DNA from: an uncultured Rhizobiaceae group bacterium
GTDB taxonomy: Bacteria; Pseudomonadota; Alphaproteobacteria; Rhizobiales; Rhizobiaceae
Direction of reading: 5' to 3'
DNA length: 64,000 nt
Assembly: GCA_947501445.1 (NCBI GenBank)
Contig: CANMVS010000003.1
Location: 310,001 to 374,000 of the forward strand
The notes beneath the pieces were generated by a model. That model saw nothing but the letters and a program-made list of their open reading frames with translations. It was not told where the DNA came from and searched no databases. Position 1 is the stretch's first letter. Every line of letters begins with the position of its first letter. The position numbers were made by a program, and so were the translations under genes. Positions 17,701-24,480 of the stretch are shown here, one piece after another.

Positions 17701-20214
17701 GGCGGCGGTTACCAGACGTTTGACACGACCCCGCCTGCGCCTGCTTCTGCCGTTGCAACACCTGTCGCCACGACACAGGCCACAACGTCACAGGCCACGC
17801 TTTTTGTTGCTGCAGCAGCTGCGCCCCCGCCGGTAAATCTGGTGCTGGGTGCCAATGGCGGCGCCGGTAACCATGGTGGTGCAATTGATCTTACAAGAGT
17901 CGGAAACACGGTCACGGTTGGTGACAACGCAAGCGCATTTGTTCACCAAAGCATCGGCGCTGGCGGCGGCGCCAAGCAGGTGAGTGCCGGCACTTCCCTG
18001 CTGGATGTCCAGCTTGGTGGGCAATCCGGTGCCAGCGGCAATGGAGATGTGGTAACCCTTCACAATACCGGCATGGTTCTCACCGATGGCAGCCGTTCGC
18101 ATGGTATTCTGTTGCAATCGATCGGTGGCGGCGGTGGCGCGGTTTTGCACGATGCGGATGCGGGTCTGGTGCGCAATACACTCAGTGCGGCGAATTCAGG
18201 AGATGGCGGTGCCGTCAAACTGGTGCAAACCGGTGATGTTGAAACAATCGGCGAAGGCTCATTTGGTATCCTGTTGCAAAGCATTGGCGGCGGTGGCGGC
18301 TTCATCGATGGGGTCTTTGCCGGTACTGCCGGAGGCAATGGCGTTGGTGATACCATTGACCTGACCATTGATGGCAGGGTTGAGACCCGTCACGAAACAT
18401 CCACAGCGGTGATGGCGCAAAGCACCGGGACATCCGGTGGCGACATCTCAATCACTCTGAAAGCCGGCGGGGTTGTTTTGGGTGGCGCAAACGGAGTGGG
18501 CATTGACCTCAAAGAAGGGGCCCAAAATACAATCACCAATGATGGCATCATAACAACAGCGGCGCTTTTGAAGGGGCTGGCTGTATCGGGGACCAGCGGC
18601 AATGACACGATTGAAAACAATGAACTGATAATCGGTAGTTTGAAGCTTGCGGGCGGTACGAACAGATTCAACAATAATCTGGAAACATCCCTTTTCAATA
18701 TGGGCACAACAGTGGATCTGGGCCTGGCATCCAACCAGCTCTACAACAATGGAACAATCCGACTTGCGGATACGGGGAAGATCGAGACGGTATCCACCAC
18801 CGACCTGAGTGGCACATTTGTGCAAACGGTTTCGGCAAACATGGAAGCTGATTTCGACTTCGTATCTGGTGACACAATAGTAGGTAAAATTGACCGCATA
18901 AATGCGACCGGCTCCGCTTCACTTGATGGGACGCTCGACCTGTTTGTTGTCAATCCCAATGCGGCAGCACCCGGCACCCACGAAGTGACTTTCTTTACGA
19001 CACAGCAGGATATGACCTTGCAGGATCTGACCCTGAATGCACCGGTCTCCGCTGTCGCCATGTATGATATTTTGTACCCAAGCCTGAAAGAGGCCAAATT
19101 TGAATATGTGGTTGATTTTTCCCCCATAGGCCTGAACGGCAATCAGACCTCATTTGGTGATTATATCAACAATGTTCAGTTGGCCGGGGGCTCCGGCACA
19201 TTTGCTGATCTTGTCGGCACGATATTCCAGATTGAAACGCTGGATGGTTTGAAGGTTGCCTATGATTCGCTGAGCCCCGAACCATATGCCAACAATCTGA
19301 CGGCAACTGTCACCAGCATCGGTAATTTTAACAGCGCCATGATGAGTTGCCGTAAACCGGATGGGGAAGACAGATTTATTTCCGAAGGAAATTGCCTGTG
19401 GGCTCAGGCGGCCAAAGGCGAACAGAACTATACCGGCAATACCGAGAATTTTGCCTATAACGAGCAAAGCTATCGTTTTGCAGGCGGCGGCCAGTGGGAT
19501 GTTTCAAACAACCGATATCTGGGCATTGCCGGTTCGTTTGAAAATACCACAACGGGTTCCGGGCTTAATGCGTCAAGCGACGGGTTGCGGCCGCAATTGG
19601 GTGCTGTGCTTAAACATATTAAAGATGGCACAAAGTTAGCTGGATCATTGATTGGCGGTTTTGGTGTCTACGATACAAACCGCGTGGTCAATATCGCTAA
19701 TCTGGGCGGCATAACCGATGCGACACAACAGATTCGGTACGTGTCGTCCAATGTGAACCTGTCCCATGTGTTCAATTTTGGCGATTCCTATCTGCTGCCA
19801 TCGCTGGATGGATCTGCGGTCTATATGCACCAGCGCACCTTCACGGAAACCGGCGGTGGACTGACCAATCTGACCATTGCCGACCGTTCGCAGGTCTATT
19901 GGTCAATTGCACCGAGTATTGAAGTGGGTGGCGAAGTTGAACTCACCAGATCGGTTCTGCGCGCAAGGGCCAAGGTCGGCCTGCTGCAGTATCTGGGCGA
20001 AGCGCCCTCAGTTGCGGCATCGCTGGTGGGCACACCTGATGGTGTCTCTCCGGCCATTATCCAGTCCGGTCGTGATGATTCATTACTGACCCTGGATGCG
20101 GGTGTCGACTGGATTTTGAACAATGGCGTTAACCTGCGGATTGGTGTCGGCGGTCAATTTGGCAAGGACACCACAAACCAGCAGGGTTCGTTGAAAATGA
20201 CAATGCCATTGTAA
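8788..20214 (+). CDS. Giant glycine-rich repeat autotransporter (type Va)
   Basis: A 3808-residue predicted surface protein. Residues 1-40 form a long signal peptide (basic N-terminus, hydrophobic core, VYA cleavage site). A short non-repeat domain follows to about 130. From about 270 to 3215 it has about 47 imperfect repeats of 50-90 residues; each ends in a motif like GIFAQSIGGGGGNGG preceded by a TxG turn, which suits a long beta-helix. A further beta-helix-like part (about 3215-3500) leads to a C-terminal beta-barrel (about 3517-3808) with a Cys pair at its start (SCRKPDGEDRF...GNC). The last residue is Leu rather than the usual aromatic. No frameshift was seen. The ATG at 8788 has only a weak ribosome-binding site. 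Adhesion or biofilm functions are typical of such proteins but inferred here. Confidence 0.88.
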   Translation: MYEVAHSTKAGKIRPKRRTLGRVLGCVALFLILWPVSVYAVAVGDPVVNPHTGGTETVVQVLGDGTVLTDQNNAILTRVAVGDQYTFDGKVYAIEDVTKNAAGRVISIKLKEVGGTEEVDRDTFAPLVDTGGGTGGITPGNAGGPVNVTVAQGDVNVVYDHQVGPRGSDGRNGYGVGVCIGFGKFKTCFVVGRSGHHGDPGGNGPTVHRDILPSNQGNIQTVSHGLSGITAISHGGNGGDGGNSYGSLPSRHGGAAGLGGSVYVNSGVEISTSGAGAHGIFAQSRGGKGGDGGNGYIFSGGGAGGPASAGGPVTVINTGKILTTGANAIGIFAQSIGGGGGAGGSSYGIVGDANSGSVGGHGSTVRVVNAGNIETRGSNAHGIQAQSIGGTGGNSGDSVGIVAFGGSSDSAGGGIGGNVYVHNNAGGTILVRGIGSIGIFAQSVGGGGGSGGVTVGIASFGSRGSRGGDGGYVEVKTQAATSIQTQGVSGHGIFAQSIGGGGGTGGTAGGLAALGGDGNTAGNGGQVFVENRGVVITTNAEAKGLYAQSIGGGGGSASGTGGAVALGGKGGAGGNGNTVTVHNFGGVLTHAIGSDAIFAQSVGGGGGSGAASGGIVALGGTGTRGGAGSTVAVHNEGALETRGHKARGVFAQSIGGGGGAGGDGGGFVAIGGSGGIASHGGTVVVGNLGQILTLGNASHGIQLQSVGGGGGDGGSSGGFLSIGGGGGAGGNGGVVTGTNHGSISTHGNDANGIFAQSVGGGGGNGGSAFSAGAFISFGLGGTGGNGGTGGTTTVNLGPRTVIIDGTPTSIDPLIATKGDRSNGILAQSVGGGGGNGGFSASVAVGAAAAMSVGIGGKAGSGGAGGEVQVNGRGAITTQGIKSDGIVAQSIGGGGGNGGATTSVAFSANTAGSVSASLGIGGSGGAGGAGGRVQVRSGGSITTDGTMSTGLLAQSVGGGGGNGGFSISVSGAVSGVHSVGAAVGIGGTGGSGGTAGVVDAQYVGNVTTKQTQSTGIVLQAIGGSGGNGGFNVSGAVTGAGAGSGAVTTGVGGSGGGGGNGGVVVGLVGGSVRTEANRSSGIVAQSVGGGGGNGAFNVSGSLAGAGAGAGAVSVGVGGSGGSAGHGSTVDLDVVATITTLGDDSDGIVAQSVGGGGGNGRFNVSGAVAGAGKGAGSATVGVGGAGGSGGTGGVVKLDVTGNVSTRSNRSDGIVAQSLGGGGGNGGFNVSGSLTGTGVGAGAVSVGVGGSGGGGGSANLVQSISIGQIYTEGDHAIGMLTQSVGGGGGNGGFNISGSLAAAGTGAGAVSVGVGGTGGLGGNGGTAIANQTGDIRTMGAYSSAFVNQSIGGGGGNGGFNVSAQLSASAGVGAASVGVGVGGFGGGGGIGGAVGSSIMGNIFTDGKGANGVLVQSVGGGGGNGAFNVTAGLTASSNSAATVGAGVGGFGGAGGNAGTVSMNMQGNISTTKDNAYGALAQSLGGSGGNGRLNVTGAITLATGNSGSIGLGVGGFGGGGGSGQSVDGTLNGLVYTSGANSFGVMAQSVGGGGGNGGVNITGALNLSKKTSGTASVGIGGFGGNGGTGGDVSYGRIGNTVTTGILSDAVTFQSLGGGGGNGAVNISSGIAGTTSGTSAAVNIGIGGFGGTGGSAGNVLGRVTGDVIATGENIGVGVDPAMIGLLSAQGANGVVAQSVGGGGGNGGINVSGGLSLGSPGGGGNYALTLGFGGYGGAGGNAGNVGLLVLAERKEIAGTITAQGLIAAEGFGKSAVLAQSLGGGGGNGAINVAGGIRVDGGIAVGIGGSGGAAGQGNNVTATVTGEIRASGARSNGFVAQSIGGGGGNGSINVAGGIQKNNRLTSPSLTFGLGGAGGAANASGTVLATQSGDVSVAGVESTGILVQSIAGGGGTGGLNVTADLALGTGHNAAIGIGGNGGTGANSKMVTLNSDGAVTVDGTRNSNSLYENVPLTNAGVDFTDRANGILVQSIGGGGGSGGMNVAGAFSVGGSPLTAGVGGTGGGGGNAGAVLVNRGQTSQSLLQTFGNNATALTAQSIGGGGGDAGINIVLALGVTGPSFKQSLILAVGGAGGAAGNASSVTVNQKGDIRTAGDQSVGLLAQSVGGGGGNANFNIGAGTNKDSLAINLAVGGGTGDGGLGSSVTVDHTGNITTAGLGSSAILAQSIGGGGGSTALSMAPNPRASKSLNIALGRTGGTGGSAGTVNVAANGIFATSGDMASAIVAQSIGNGGGRSSATTVSLTSESGPEGSEKSSALQVSVGLEGGSGGAGGNVIVTADGTIFTGGKTAHGIHAQSVGGGGGSGGSVYNVVLRESASAKIGVGGVGGTGAKSNTVDVTSTANIKTSKEDSHAIFAQSVGGSGGTGGNATTIAALAGGAASGGSTTVTVGVGGSGGTGAEAEKVTVKSSGIIETGADRSAGIVAQSIGGGGGHGGLVFNQTSTGGQSSKAVNLSIGGSGGTGGLGRAVHVENAGYINTIGKQSYGIQAQSIGGGGGNGGVIANSILSKPSAGGAATRLDVNIGGSGGTGSSSGDVAVTNKVTARIDTDGENAHGIFAQSIGGGGGNGSSIVTKNIAKGQDSVLAGISLGGTGGSGSTSGNVVVTNDGAIQTLGNQAHGVFAQSIGGGGGNGGTAIVMNAVLAKDPTRVSPMLALGGRGGSGEDSGDVTVTNTGTIRTEGKHSHGILAQSIGGGGGNAALGLNIGTDKAVTAIANTLSAVVGGIGGGSGGAAGKVTVNHSGDITVTGEGSQAIKAQSINGGGGGLILDMNAVSALRSGSPIPIGNGATTTSTTAVIEIIAGGKGTENTSAEAVTVNSTGTFGLTGNHNTASSIQAIGGGGGTTLTQLVLAPSVDPAAEDLQLISTLGGENGNNNNGAAITGGHAGILYALGSDSQGVLLQSIGGGGGRSIFTVDRTNAEIGLSTLKLGSTNGTAEAGGAVNYRIDDLIMVAGDQSIGVLIQSIGGGGGYQTFDTTPPAPASAVATPVATTQATTSQATLFVAAAAAPPPVNLVLGANGGAGNHGGAIDLTRVGNTVTVGDNASAFVHQSIGAGGGAKQVSAGTSLLDVQLGGQSGASGNGDVVTLHNTGMVLTDGSRSHGILLQSIGGGGGAVLHDADAGLVRNTLSAANSGDGGAVKLVQTGDVETIGEGSFGILLQSIGGGGGFIDGVFAGTAGGNGVGDTIDLTIDGRVETRHETSTAVMAQSTGTSGGDISITLKAGGVVLGGANGVGIDLKEGAQNTITNDGIITTAALLKGLAVSGTSGNDTIENNELIIGSLKLAGGTNRFNNNLETSLFNMGTTVDLGLASNQLYNNGTIRLADTGKIETVSTTDLSGTFVQTVSANMEADFDFVSGDTIVGKIDRINATGSASLDGTLDLFVVNPNAAAPGTHEVTFFTTQQDMTLQDLTLNAPVSAVAMYDILYPSLKEAKFEYVVDFSPIGLNGNQTSFGDYINNVQLAGGSGTFADLVGTIFQIETLDGLKVAYDSLSPEPYANNLTATVTSIGNFNSAMMSCRKPDGEDRFISEGNCLWAQAAKGEQNYTGNTENFAYNEQSYRFAGGGQWDVSNNRYLGIAGSFENTTTGSGLNASSDGLRPQLGAVLKHIKDGTKLAGSLIGGFGVYDTNRVVNIANLGGITDATQQIRYVSSNVNLSHVFNFGDSYLLPSLDGSAVYMHQRTFTETGGGLTNLTIADRSQVYWSIAPSIEVGGEVELTRSVLRARAKVGLLQYLGEAPSVAASLVGTPDGVSPAIIQSGRDDSLLTLDAGVDWILNNGVNLRIGVGGQFGKDTTNQQGSLKMTMPL

Positions 20215-20269
20215 CGGGCTTGTGCCGTCACCTTATGCAAAATTGGACCCCGATCTAAACGGAAACAGT

Positions 20270-21109
20270 CTAATTGACCTGGCCGCTTTCCTTCAGGAAC
20301 CGCGCCATGCCGCGAACATTGAGCGCGCGCCAGGCATCGTATTGTGCCCAATCCCTGTAGGCGTCCAGTGTTACTGTGTTGGCCAGTTCTTCCTCGGTTT
20401 TCCCGGCTCTTAAGCCGGCCAAAACCTCCTCACGCAAAGTCTCCATGTAGATGCGCGCGTCTGTTGCATCGGCCCTGACGCCAATATTGCCGTGTGCTGG
20501 TGCAAAAATTTCGAAATCCAATGATTCAATCATCCGTACCTGATTAATCCAGTCATCAATATTGGCGCCGGCCATATCGCGAAACGGCAATCTCCTGGGT
20601 GAGGCGGCATCGACGATGAAGGCGACGTTTTCCGGGCGCACCACAACCGCAATCAGGTCGGTTCCATGACCCTCGCCAAGCCAGGTCAATTCAAGGGTCT
20701 TGTCACCAATAATCAGTGTTTTTTTGTCGCTGAACCGAATGTCCGGTTTGACACCGTCAATTGTAGCAGGCGCATTTTGGTGGGCGATGACCTGGGCGCC
20801 ATCAAAAACCTGGCCACCGGATGCGTGGTCCGCGTGGCTGTGGCTATAAATCAGATGACTGATTTTTTTGTCTGTAATTGTGTCGAGATTCCCCGACAGC
20901 CATTGCGCGGCATTTGTGTTGATCGGGTCAACAACCACGACCCCTTCGCTGGTGACAACAACGAGTGAAAAATGAGCGTTGTTCTGAAACCGGTACACAT
21001 CACATGCAACATTGGTGATTTCGCGTTTGGCTTCCTGCGCTGTCGATGTGCCGGCGAGCAGCAATGTGGCCAGTAAAGCCATAAAAGTATGTTTGAATGC
21101 GTATGACAT
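20270..21109 (-). CDS. Secreted metallo-beta-lactamase-fold hydrolase
   Basis: A 279-residue protein with a signal peptide ending near TSTAQ, then an MBL fold. The zinc motif H90-S-H92-A-D94-H95 (SHSHADHASGG) is intact, with later metal ligands in GEGHGTD, FIVDAAS and APAHGN. The last of these and the C-terminal tail resemble quinoprotein-relay or SoxH-like MBL proteins and periplasmic lactonase-type enzymes. Substrate unknown. An in-frame upstream ATG would add 10 residues; the chosen start has GGAG 7 bases before it and begins the signal peptide. It converges on the giant autotransporter gene with a 55-bp gap and is divergent from the dioxygenase gene. Confidence 0.82.
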   Translation of the reverse strand: MSYAFKHTFMALLATLLLAGTSTAQEAKREITNVACDVYRFQNNAHFSLVVVTSEGVVVVDPINTNAAQWLSGNLDTITDKKISHLIYSHSHADHASGGQVFDGAQVIAHQNAPATIDGVKPDIRFSDKKTLIIGDKTLELTWLGEGHGTDLIAVVVRPENVAFIVDAASPRRLPFRDMAGANIDDWINQVRMIESLDFEIFAPAHGNIGVRADATDARIYMETLREEVLAGLRAGKTEEELANTVTLDAYRDWAQYDAWRALNVRGMARFLKESGQVN

Positions 21110-21445
21110 GGAGTTTCTCCAGCAACGAATTGTCCTCATCAGCCAAAAGGCCGAGAGGTAATCATGATGGCATCATAGTGTTCACAATGCGGCGCATAAC
21201 GCCTGCAAAGAACTCCTCAGGTGGTCGCAATAACCATGACCAACAGGAAATGAGGCGCGTGTGCGCGCTGTTTGCGCCAACAGATTGCGTTTGAAAACCG
21301 CATTGTAGTTCGCTTCTGCAACCGGTGAAATCAAATTGCCGACAATTGTCGAGCCCATTTCAAACCAGGGTTCACCTGGATTTGTATTGTAATGGCGTGA
21401 TGAGATTGCCTAGTCTGCTCGCCTTGAGACAAGGATAAAGCCGGA
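21110..21445. other. Intergenic region, divergent genes
   Basis: About 336 bp between the MBL-fold gene and the dioxygenase gene. I see no reading frame with homology, no clear hairpin and no convincing palindrome. It must carry the two divergent promoters. Confidence 0.5.
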
Positions 21446-22060
21446 ATGAGACAAAACCGCAGAAATCTTTTGCGTCTGTTTTTGACGCTGCCGTGGATCG
21501 GTCATTTTACCGGTTTTGCAGTTTCAGCGACGCCTACGCCCGGCGCGGCCGAGGGACCCTTTTATCCGACACCAAACATGCGGTTTCGTGATGCGGACAA
21601 TAATCTTCTTCAGATTGAGGGCTCAGATGCCAAGGCACAGGGCACGGTTGTCGTTCTCACGGGGAAAGTCACAAACGCAACCGGTGAGCCGGTGGATAAT
21701 GCAAGGGTTGAGATTTGGCAGTGTGATGCCAATGGTCGTTACCTCCACACCGGCGACAGCGGTTCCGCGGACCGGGACCCGGGTTTCCAGGGATTTGGCC
21801 ATGTGGTCACAAATGAGAGCGGGGCTTATGCGTTTCGCACCATCATGCCCGTGCCATATCCCGGACGAACACCGCACATTCATGTGAAGGTGATATCCGG
21901 TGGCAACGAATTGACCACGCAATTTTACATTGCCGGTAATCCCGAAAACGAGCGCGACAGCCTTTTTCGCCGCTTGAGCGCTGAAGAGCGAAGGCAGGTG
22001 GAGATGCATTTTGCGGATGGACCGGATGGCAGGCAAACGCAGCTGGACATTATGATTTGA
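21446..22060 (+). CDS. Exported intradiol ring-cleavage dioxygenase-like protein
   Basis: A 204-residue protein with an N-terminal signal-like segment (basic MRQNRRNLLR, hydrophobic stretch, cleavage near AVSA). The rest is the beta-sandwich of protocatechuate/catechol dioxygenases. The four non-haem Fe(III) ligands are visible: Y99 (DANGRYLHTG), Y138 (PVPYPGRTP), H144 and H146 (PHIHVKV). Cytoplasmic members open catechols between the two hydroxyls; exported single-subunit members are common in environmental bacteria, mostly of unknown substrate. No beta-ketoadipate genes are nearby, so a classic aromatic pathway role is not supported. It is convergent with the aldolase-dehydrogenase gene. 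Confidence 0.85.
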   Translation: MRQNRRNLLRLFLTLPWIGHFTGFAVSATPTPGAAEGPFYPTPNMRFRDADNNLLQIEGSDAKAQGTVVVLTGKVTNATGEPVDNARVEIWQCDANGRYLHTGDSGSADRDPGFQGFGHVVTNESGAYAFRTIMPVPYPGRTPHIHVKVISGGNELTTQFYIAGNPENERDSLFRRLSAEERRQVEMHFADGPDGRQTQLDIMI

Positions 22061-22115
22061 TAAAGCCGCGAAGGTTGGCCCCATTGCCATAGGTCCAACG
22101 CTCAGGTTCCAGCCG

Positions 22116-24173
22116 TTACCTCAAAGCCGCTTCGATATTTCCGCCATCCACGGTCAGGACAGCCGCTGTTGTGCGCTCGGACAATGCAAGGTCGAGGAAA
22201 GCCTGCGCCACATGGTCGGCGGTGACTTCCTGTTTCAGCAGGTTGCCGGCCATATAATCATCTTCACTGACGCCGCGCGCCTTTGATCGGCTGGCAATCA
22301 TATCATCGCTCAACAGGCCGGATCCGATGCGATCGGCATTAACGGCACTACTGCGGACGCCAATTTTGCCGTATTCAAGGGCATACTGGCGGGACAGGAA
22401 CAAGGTGGCGGCTTTTGGCAGGCCATAGGCACCGAAGTTGGCGCCGGGGTTGATGGCCTGCTTTGAGGTATTGAACAACAACACGCCACCGGTCTGTTGC
22501 GCCTTGAAAAGACGCACCGCATTTTGGGCGACACATTGGTGGGCAAAGAAATTCAGTTCGAAGCTTTTGCGCAATGTTTCATCTTCAAGCAAGCCGATCT
22601 CACCCTGCCAGGCTGCACCGGCATTGGAAATGACAATATCCACACCACCAAATTGGCTGGTTGCACGATCAAAGGCAGCCCGAACCCTGGCGGCATTCGT
22701 CACGTCACAGCCAACACCAACGGCGTCATTGCCAATTGAAGCAGCAACCGCGGATGCCGCTTCGCCATCAAGGTCGGCAACAACCACATGCGCTCCGGTT
22801 TGTGAGAGCAGCCGTGCAGTGGCCGCACCAATGGCGCCAGCCCCGCCTGTCACAAGAGCGACCTGGCCGGTCAGTGGCAGAATTTTACGGCTTTTGAGCT
22901 TGGCCTGTTCGAGCGACCAATATTCCAGTTTGAACAGGTCTTCTTTCGGCAAGGGGGAGAAGTCACCAATACTATGGGCGTTGGCAACCGTATCCATCCA
23001 CACTTCGGCAACATCGCCTGATATGTGCGCTGTGCGGGCGGTGCGGCCAAAGCCGAATACACCCAAACCCGGAACGATTGCCATACGCGGCATTGGGTCC
23101 AGCATGGTGCGTTCGATATCATCAGCGCCATTGCAGCTTTCGAAATATGCCTGATAATTTTTTGCATAAGCAGCGATTGCAGCGCGGGCTTTTGGTGCCC
23201 AGGCATCAACACCATCTGCCGGGCACGGTGGCAGAATGACCGGCCAGTTTTTAACGTGGATCGTCAGGTCCGGCGTTGTCACACCGCGCATACCATAGTC
23301 TTCAAGTTCAGCACCGTTGATGAATTCCAGAACCCGGTTGGATGTTCTGAAATCGGCAACAAATCGATTGTAGTGCCCCTCTCCAAGAGCTTCGGCCACA
23401 GCGCCGCGCAAAATGGGCACCAGTGCCGTGGCATCGGCTGATTGTACAGGCAGGTCAGGACGGGCAGAGATCACCCTTTTGTGGTTGGCAGCAACATAAT
23501 CTTCGGCAGCATTGACCGCATCAATCATCCGGTCATAGGCCTGTTTGGCCGTATCGCCAAAAGTAAATATACCGTGTTTGTCGAGGATCAGACCTTCGAC
23601 TGATGGGTCTTTGTCAAAGACTTCGGCGGCCACCTTTGCCAATTCGAACCCCGGCGGAATATAGGGCACAAACCCCATGCGGCTGCCGTAGACTTTGCCT
23701 ATGCGCCCGGCGCTATCTTCCTGATCCACCAGCGCAAGTACGGCTGTGGAATGGGTATGATCAACAAATTTGTGCGGCAGGAAAGCATGAAGCAGGGTTT
23801 CAACGGACGGGTTTGGGGAGGATGGATCGATAAGATTGGCCCGTTGCAGCGCCACCATGTCTTCATCACTGAGCGTGTTGCGTGCACGCGCCTTCAACAG
23901 TGGCTCCAGCTTGACGGCGGGCAGGCCCGCGGGTTCGATGACGGCCATATCCCAGCCGCTGCCCTTGACGCACAGCACATCCCAAACGTCTCCGAGAATA
24001 TCTGATGTGCGTGTTTTTACCGATGTGTTACCGCCGCCATGCAGCACGAGTTGTTGGACGCCGCCCAGAAGTTGTGTCGTATAAACCCGTAAAGCCAGAT
24101 CTTCAGAGATATTGTTGGCCGCATAACGTGCAATACAGGCGCTTGCCTCATGATCATTCCACAGGTTTTTCAT
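22116..24173 (-). CDS. Bifunctional class II aldolase / short-chain dehydrogenase
   Basis: A 685-residue fusion. Residues about 1-400 are a class II (zinc) sugar-phosphate aldolase with GGGNTSVK and VDHTHSTAV (zinc His-x-His). Residues about 430-685 are an SDR with the Rossmann motif TGGAGAIG, SNAG, and YxxxK in AYGLPK. The best-known relatives are RhaD/RhaEW, which split rhamnulose-1-phosphate into DHAP and lactaldehyde and then oxidise the lactaldehyde. No rhamnose genes lie here. The divergent SorC gene and an operator-like site shared with the mtnK/ABC promoter region suggest instead 5-methylthioribulose-1-phosphate or 5-deoxyribulose-1-phosphate as substrate, with the SDR acting on the aldehyde. 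Enzyme class is firm; substrate is inference. Confidence 0.85.
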   Translation of the reverse strand: MKNLWNDHEASACIARYAANNISEDLALRVYTTQLLGGVQQLVLHGGGNTSVKTRTSDILGDVWDVLCVKGSGWDMAVIEPAGLPAVKLEPLLKARARNTLSDEDMVALQRANLIDPSSPNPSVETLLHAFLPHKFVDHTHSTAVLALVDQEDSAGRIGKVYGSRMGFVPYIPPGFELAKVAAEVFDKDPSVEGLILDKHGIFTFGDTAKQAYDRMIDAVNAAEDYVAANHKRVISARPDLPVQSADATALVPILRGAVAEALGEGHYNRFVADFRTSNRVLEFINGAELEDYGMRGVTTPDLTIHVKNWPVILPPCPADGVDAWAPKARAAIAAYAKNYQAYFESCNGADDIERTMLDPMPRMAIVPGLGVFGFGRTARTAHISGDVAEVWMDTVANAHSIGDFSPLPKEDLFKLEYWSLEQAKLKSRKILPLTGQVALVTGGAGAIGAATARLLSQTGAHVVVADLDGEAASAVAASIGNDAVGVGCDVTNAARVRAAFDRATSQFGGVDIVISNAGAAWQGEIGLLEDETLRKSFELNFFAHQCVAQNAVRLFKAQQTGGVLLFNTSKQAINPGANFGAYGLPKAATLFLSRQYALEYGKIGVRSSAVNADRIGSGLLSDDMIASRSKARGVSEDDYMAGNLLKQEVTADHVAQAFLDLALSERTTAAVLTVDGGNIEAALR

Positions 24174-24480
24174 TGCCCACTCCGTTAACGTATCATCACT
24201 GTATGATTTGTCCTGTTTCTAGCGGAAACCCCGTTTATTGACAATAGTCAAAATGTAATGACAAACGTCAATACGGATTATGTTAACGTTTGATCTGTTG
24301 CGCGAGACCCTGGGCAGGCAATGATTTATGGCCCAATATTCATGCTGCCGTGGGTGGTGGTGAATGATGGCTGCCAAAACACAGGCATTCCTTTATGGAT
24401 GAGCCTGAACTATGGCTTTGATTAAGTGTCCGGATTGATTTAACAATCCTTCAGGATGGCTGCTTGGGAGTGATTGACGA
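24174..24480. other. Divergent promoter region aldolase-SDR / sorC
   Basis: About 307 bp. It contains an overlapping pair of inverted repeats at 24238-24262 and the TAACGTTTGAT box at 24284-24294, both of which recur in the mtnK/ABC divergent region. The remainder shows no gene. Confidence 0.6.
24247..24262. promoter_or_regulatory. Predicted SorC-family operator, site 1
   Basis: GTCAAAATGTAATGAC is an imperfect palindrome 74 bp upstream of the aldolase-SDR start. It agrees at 14 of 16 positions with GTCAAGATGTATTGAC at 34178-34193 in front of the ABC importer. It overlaps a second inverted repeat TTGAC-AATA-GTCAA (24238-24251). The box TAACGTTTGAT follows at 24284-24294, and the same 11 bases recur at 34211-34221. 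A regulator gene of the SorC family is adjacent. Confidence 0.6.

Noticed and set aside
9600-18430. Regularly spaced short repeats (GGCGGTGGCGGC-type) suggesting a CRISPR or satellite array
   Set aside because: They are in-frame codons for the Gly-rich motif of the autotransporter, with variable spacing and sequence; no CRISPR repeat symmetry or cas genes.
20258-20280. GGAAACAGTCTAATT resembles the end of the dispersed repeat
   Set aside because: Only about 15 bases match and neither hairpin is present; may be chance or a relic.
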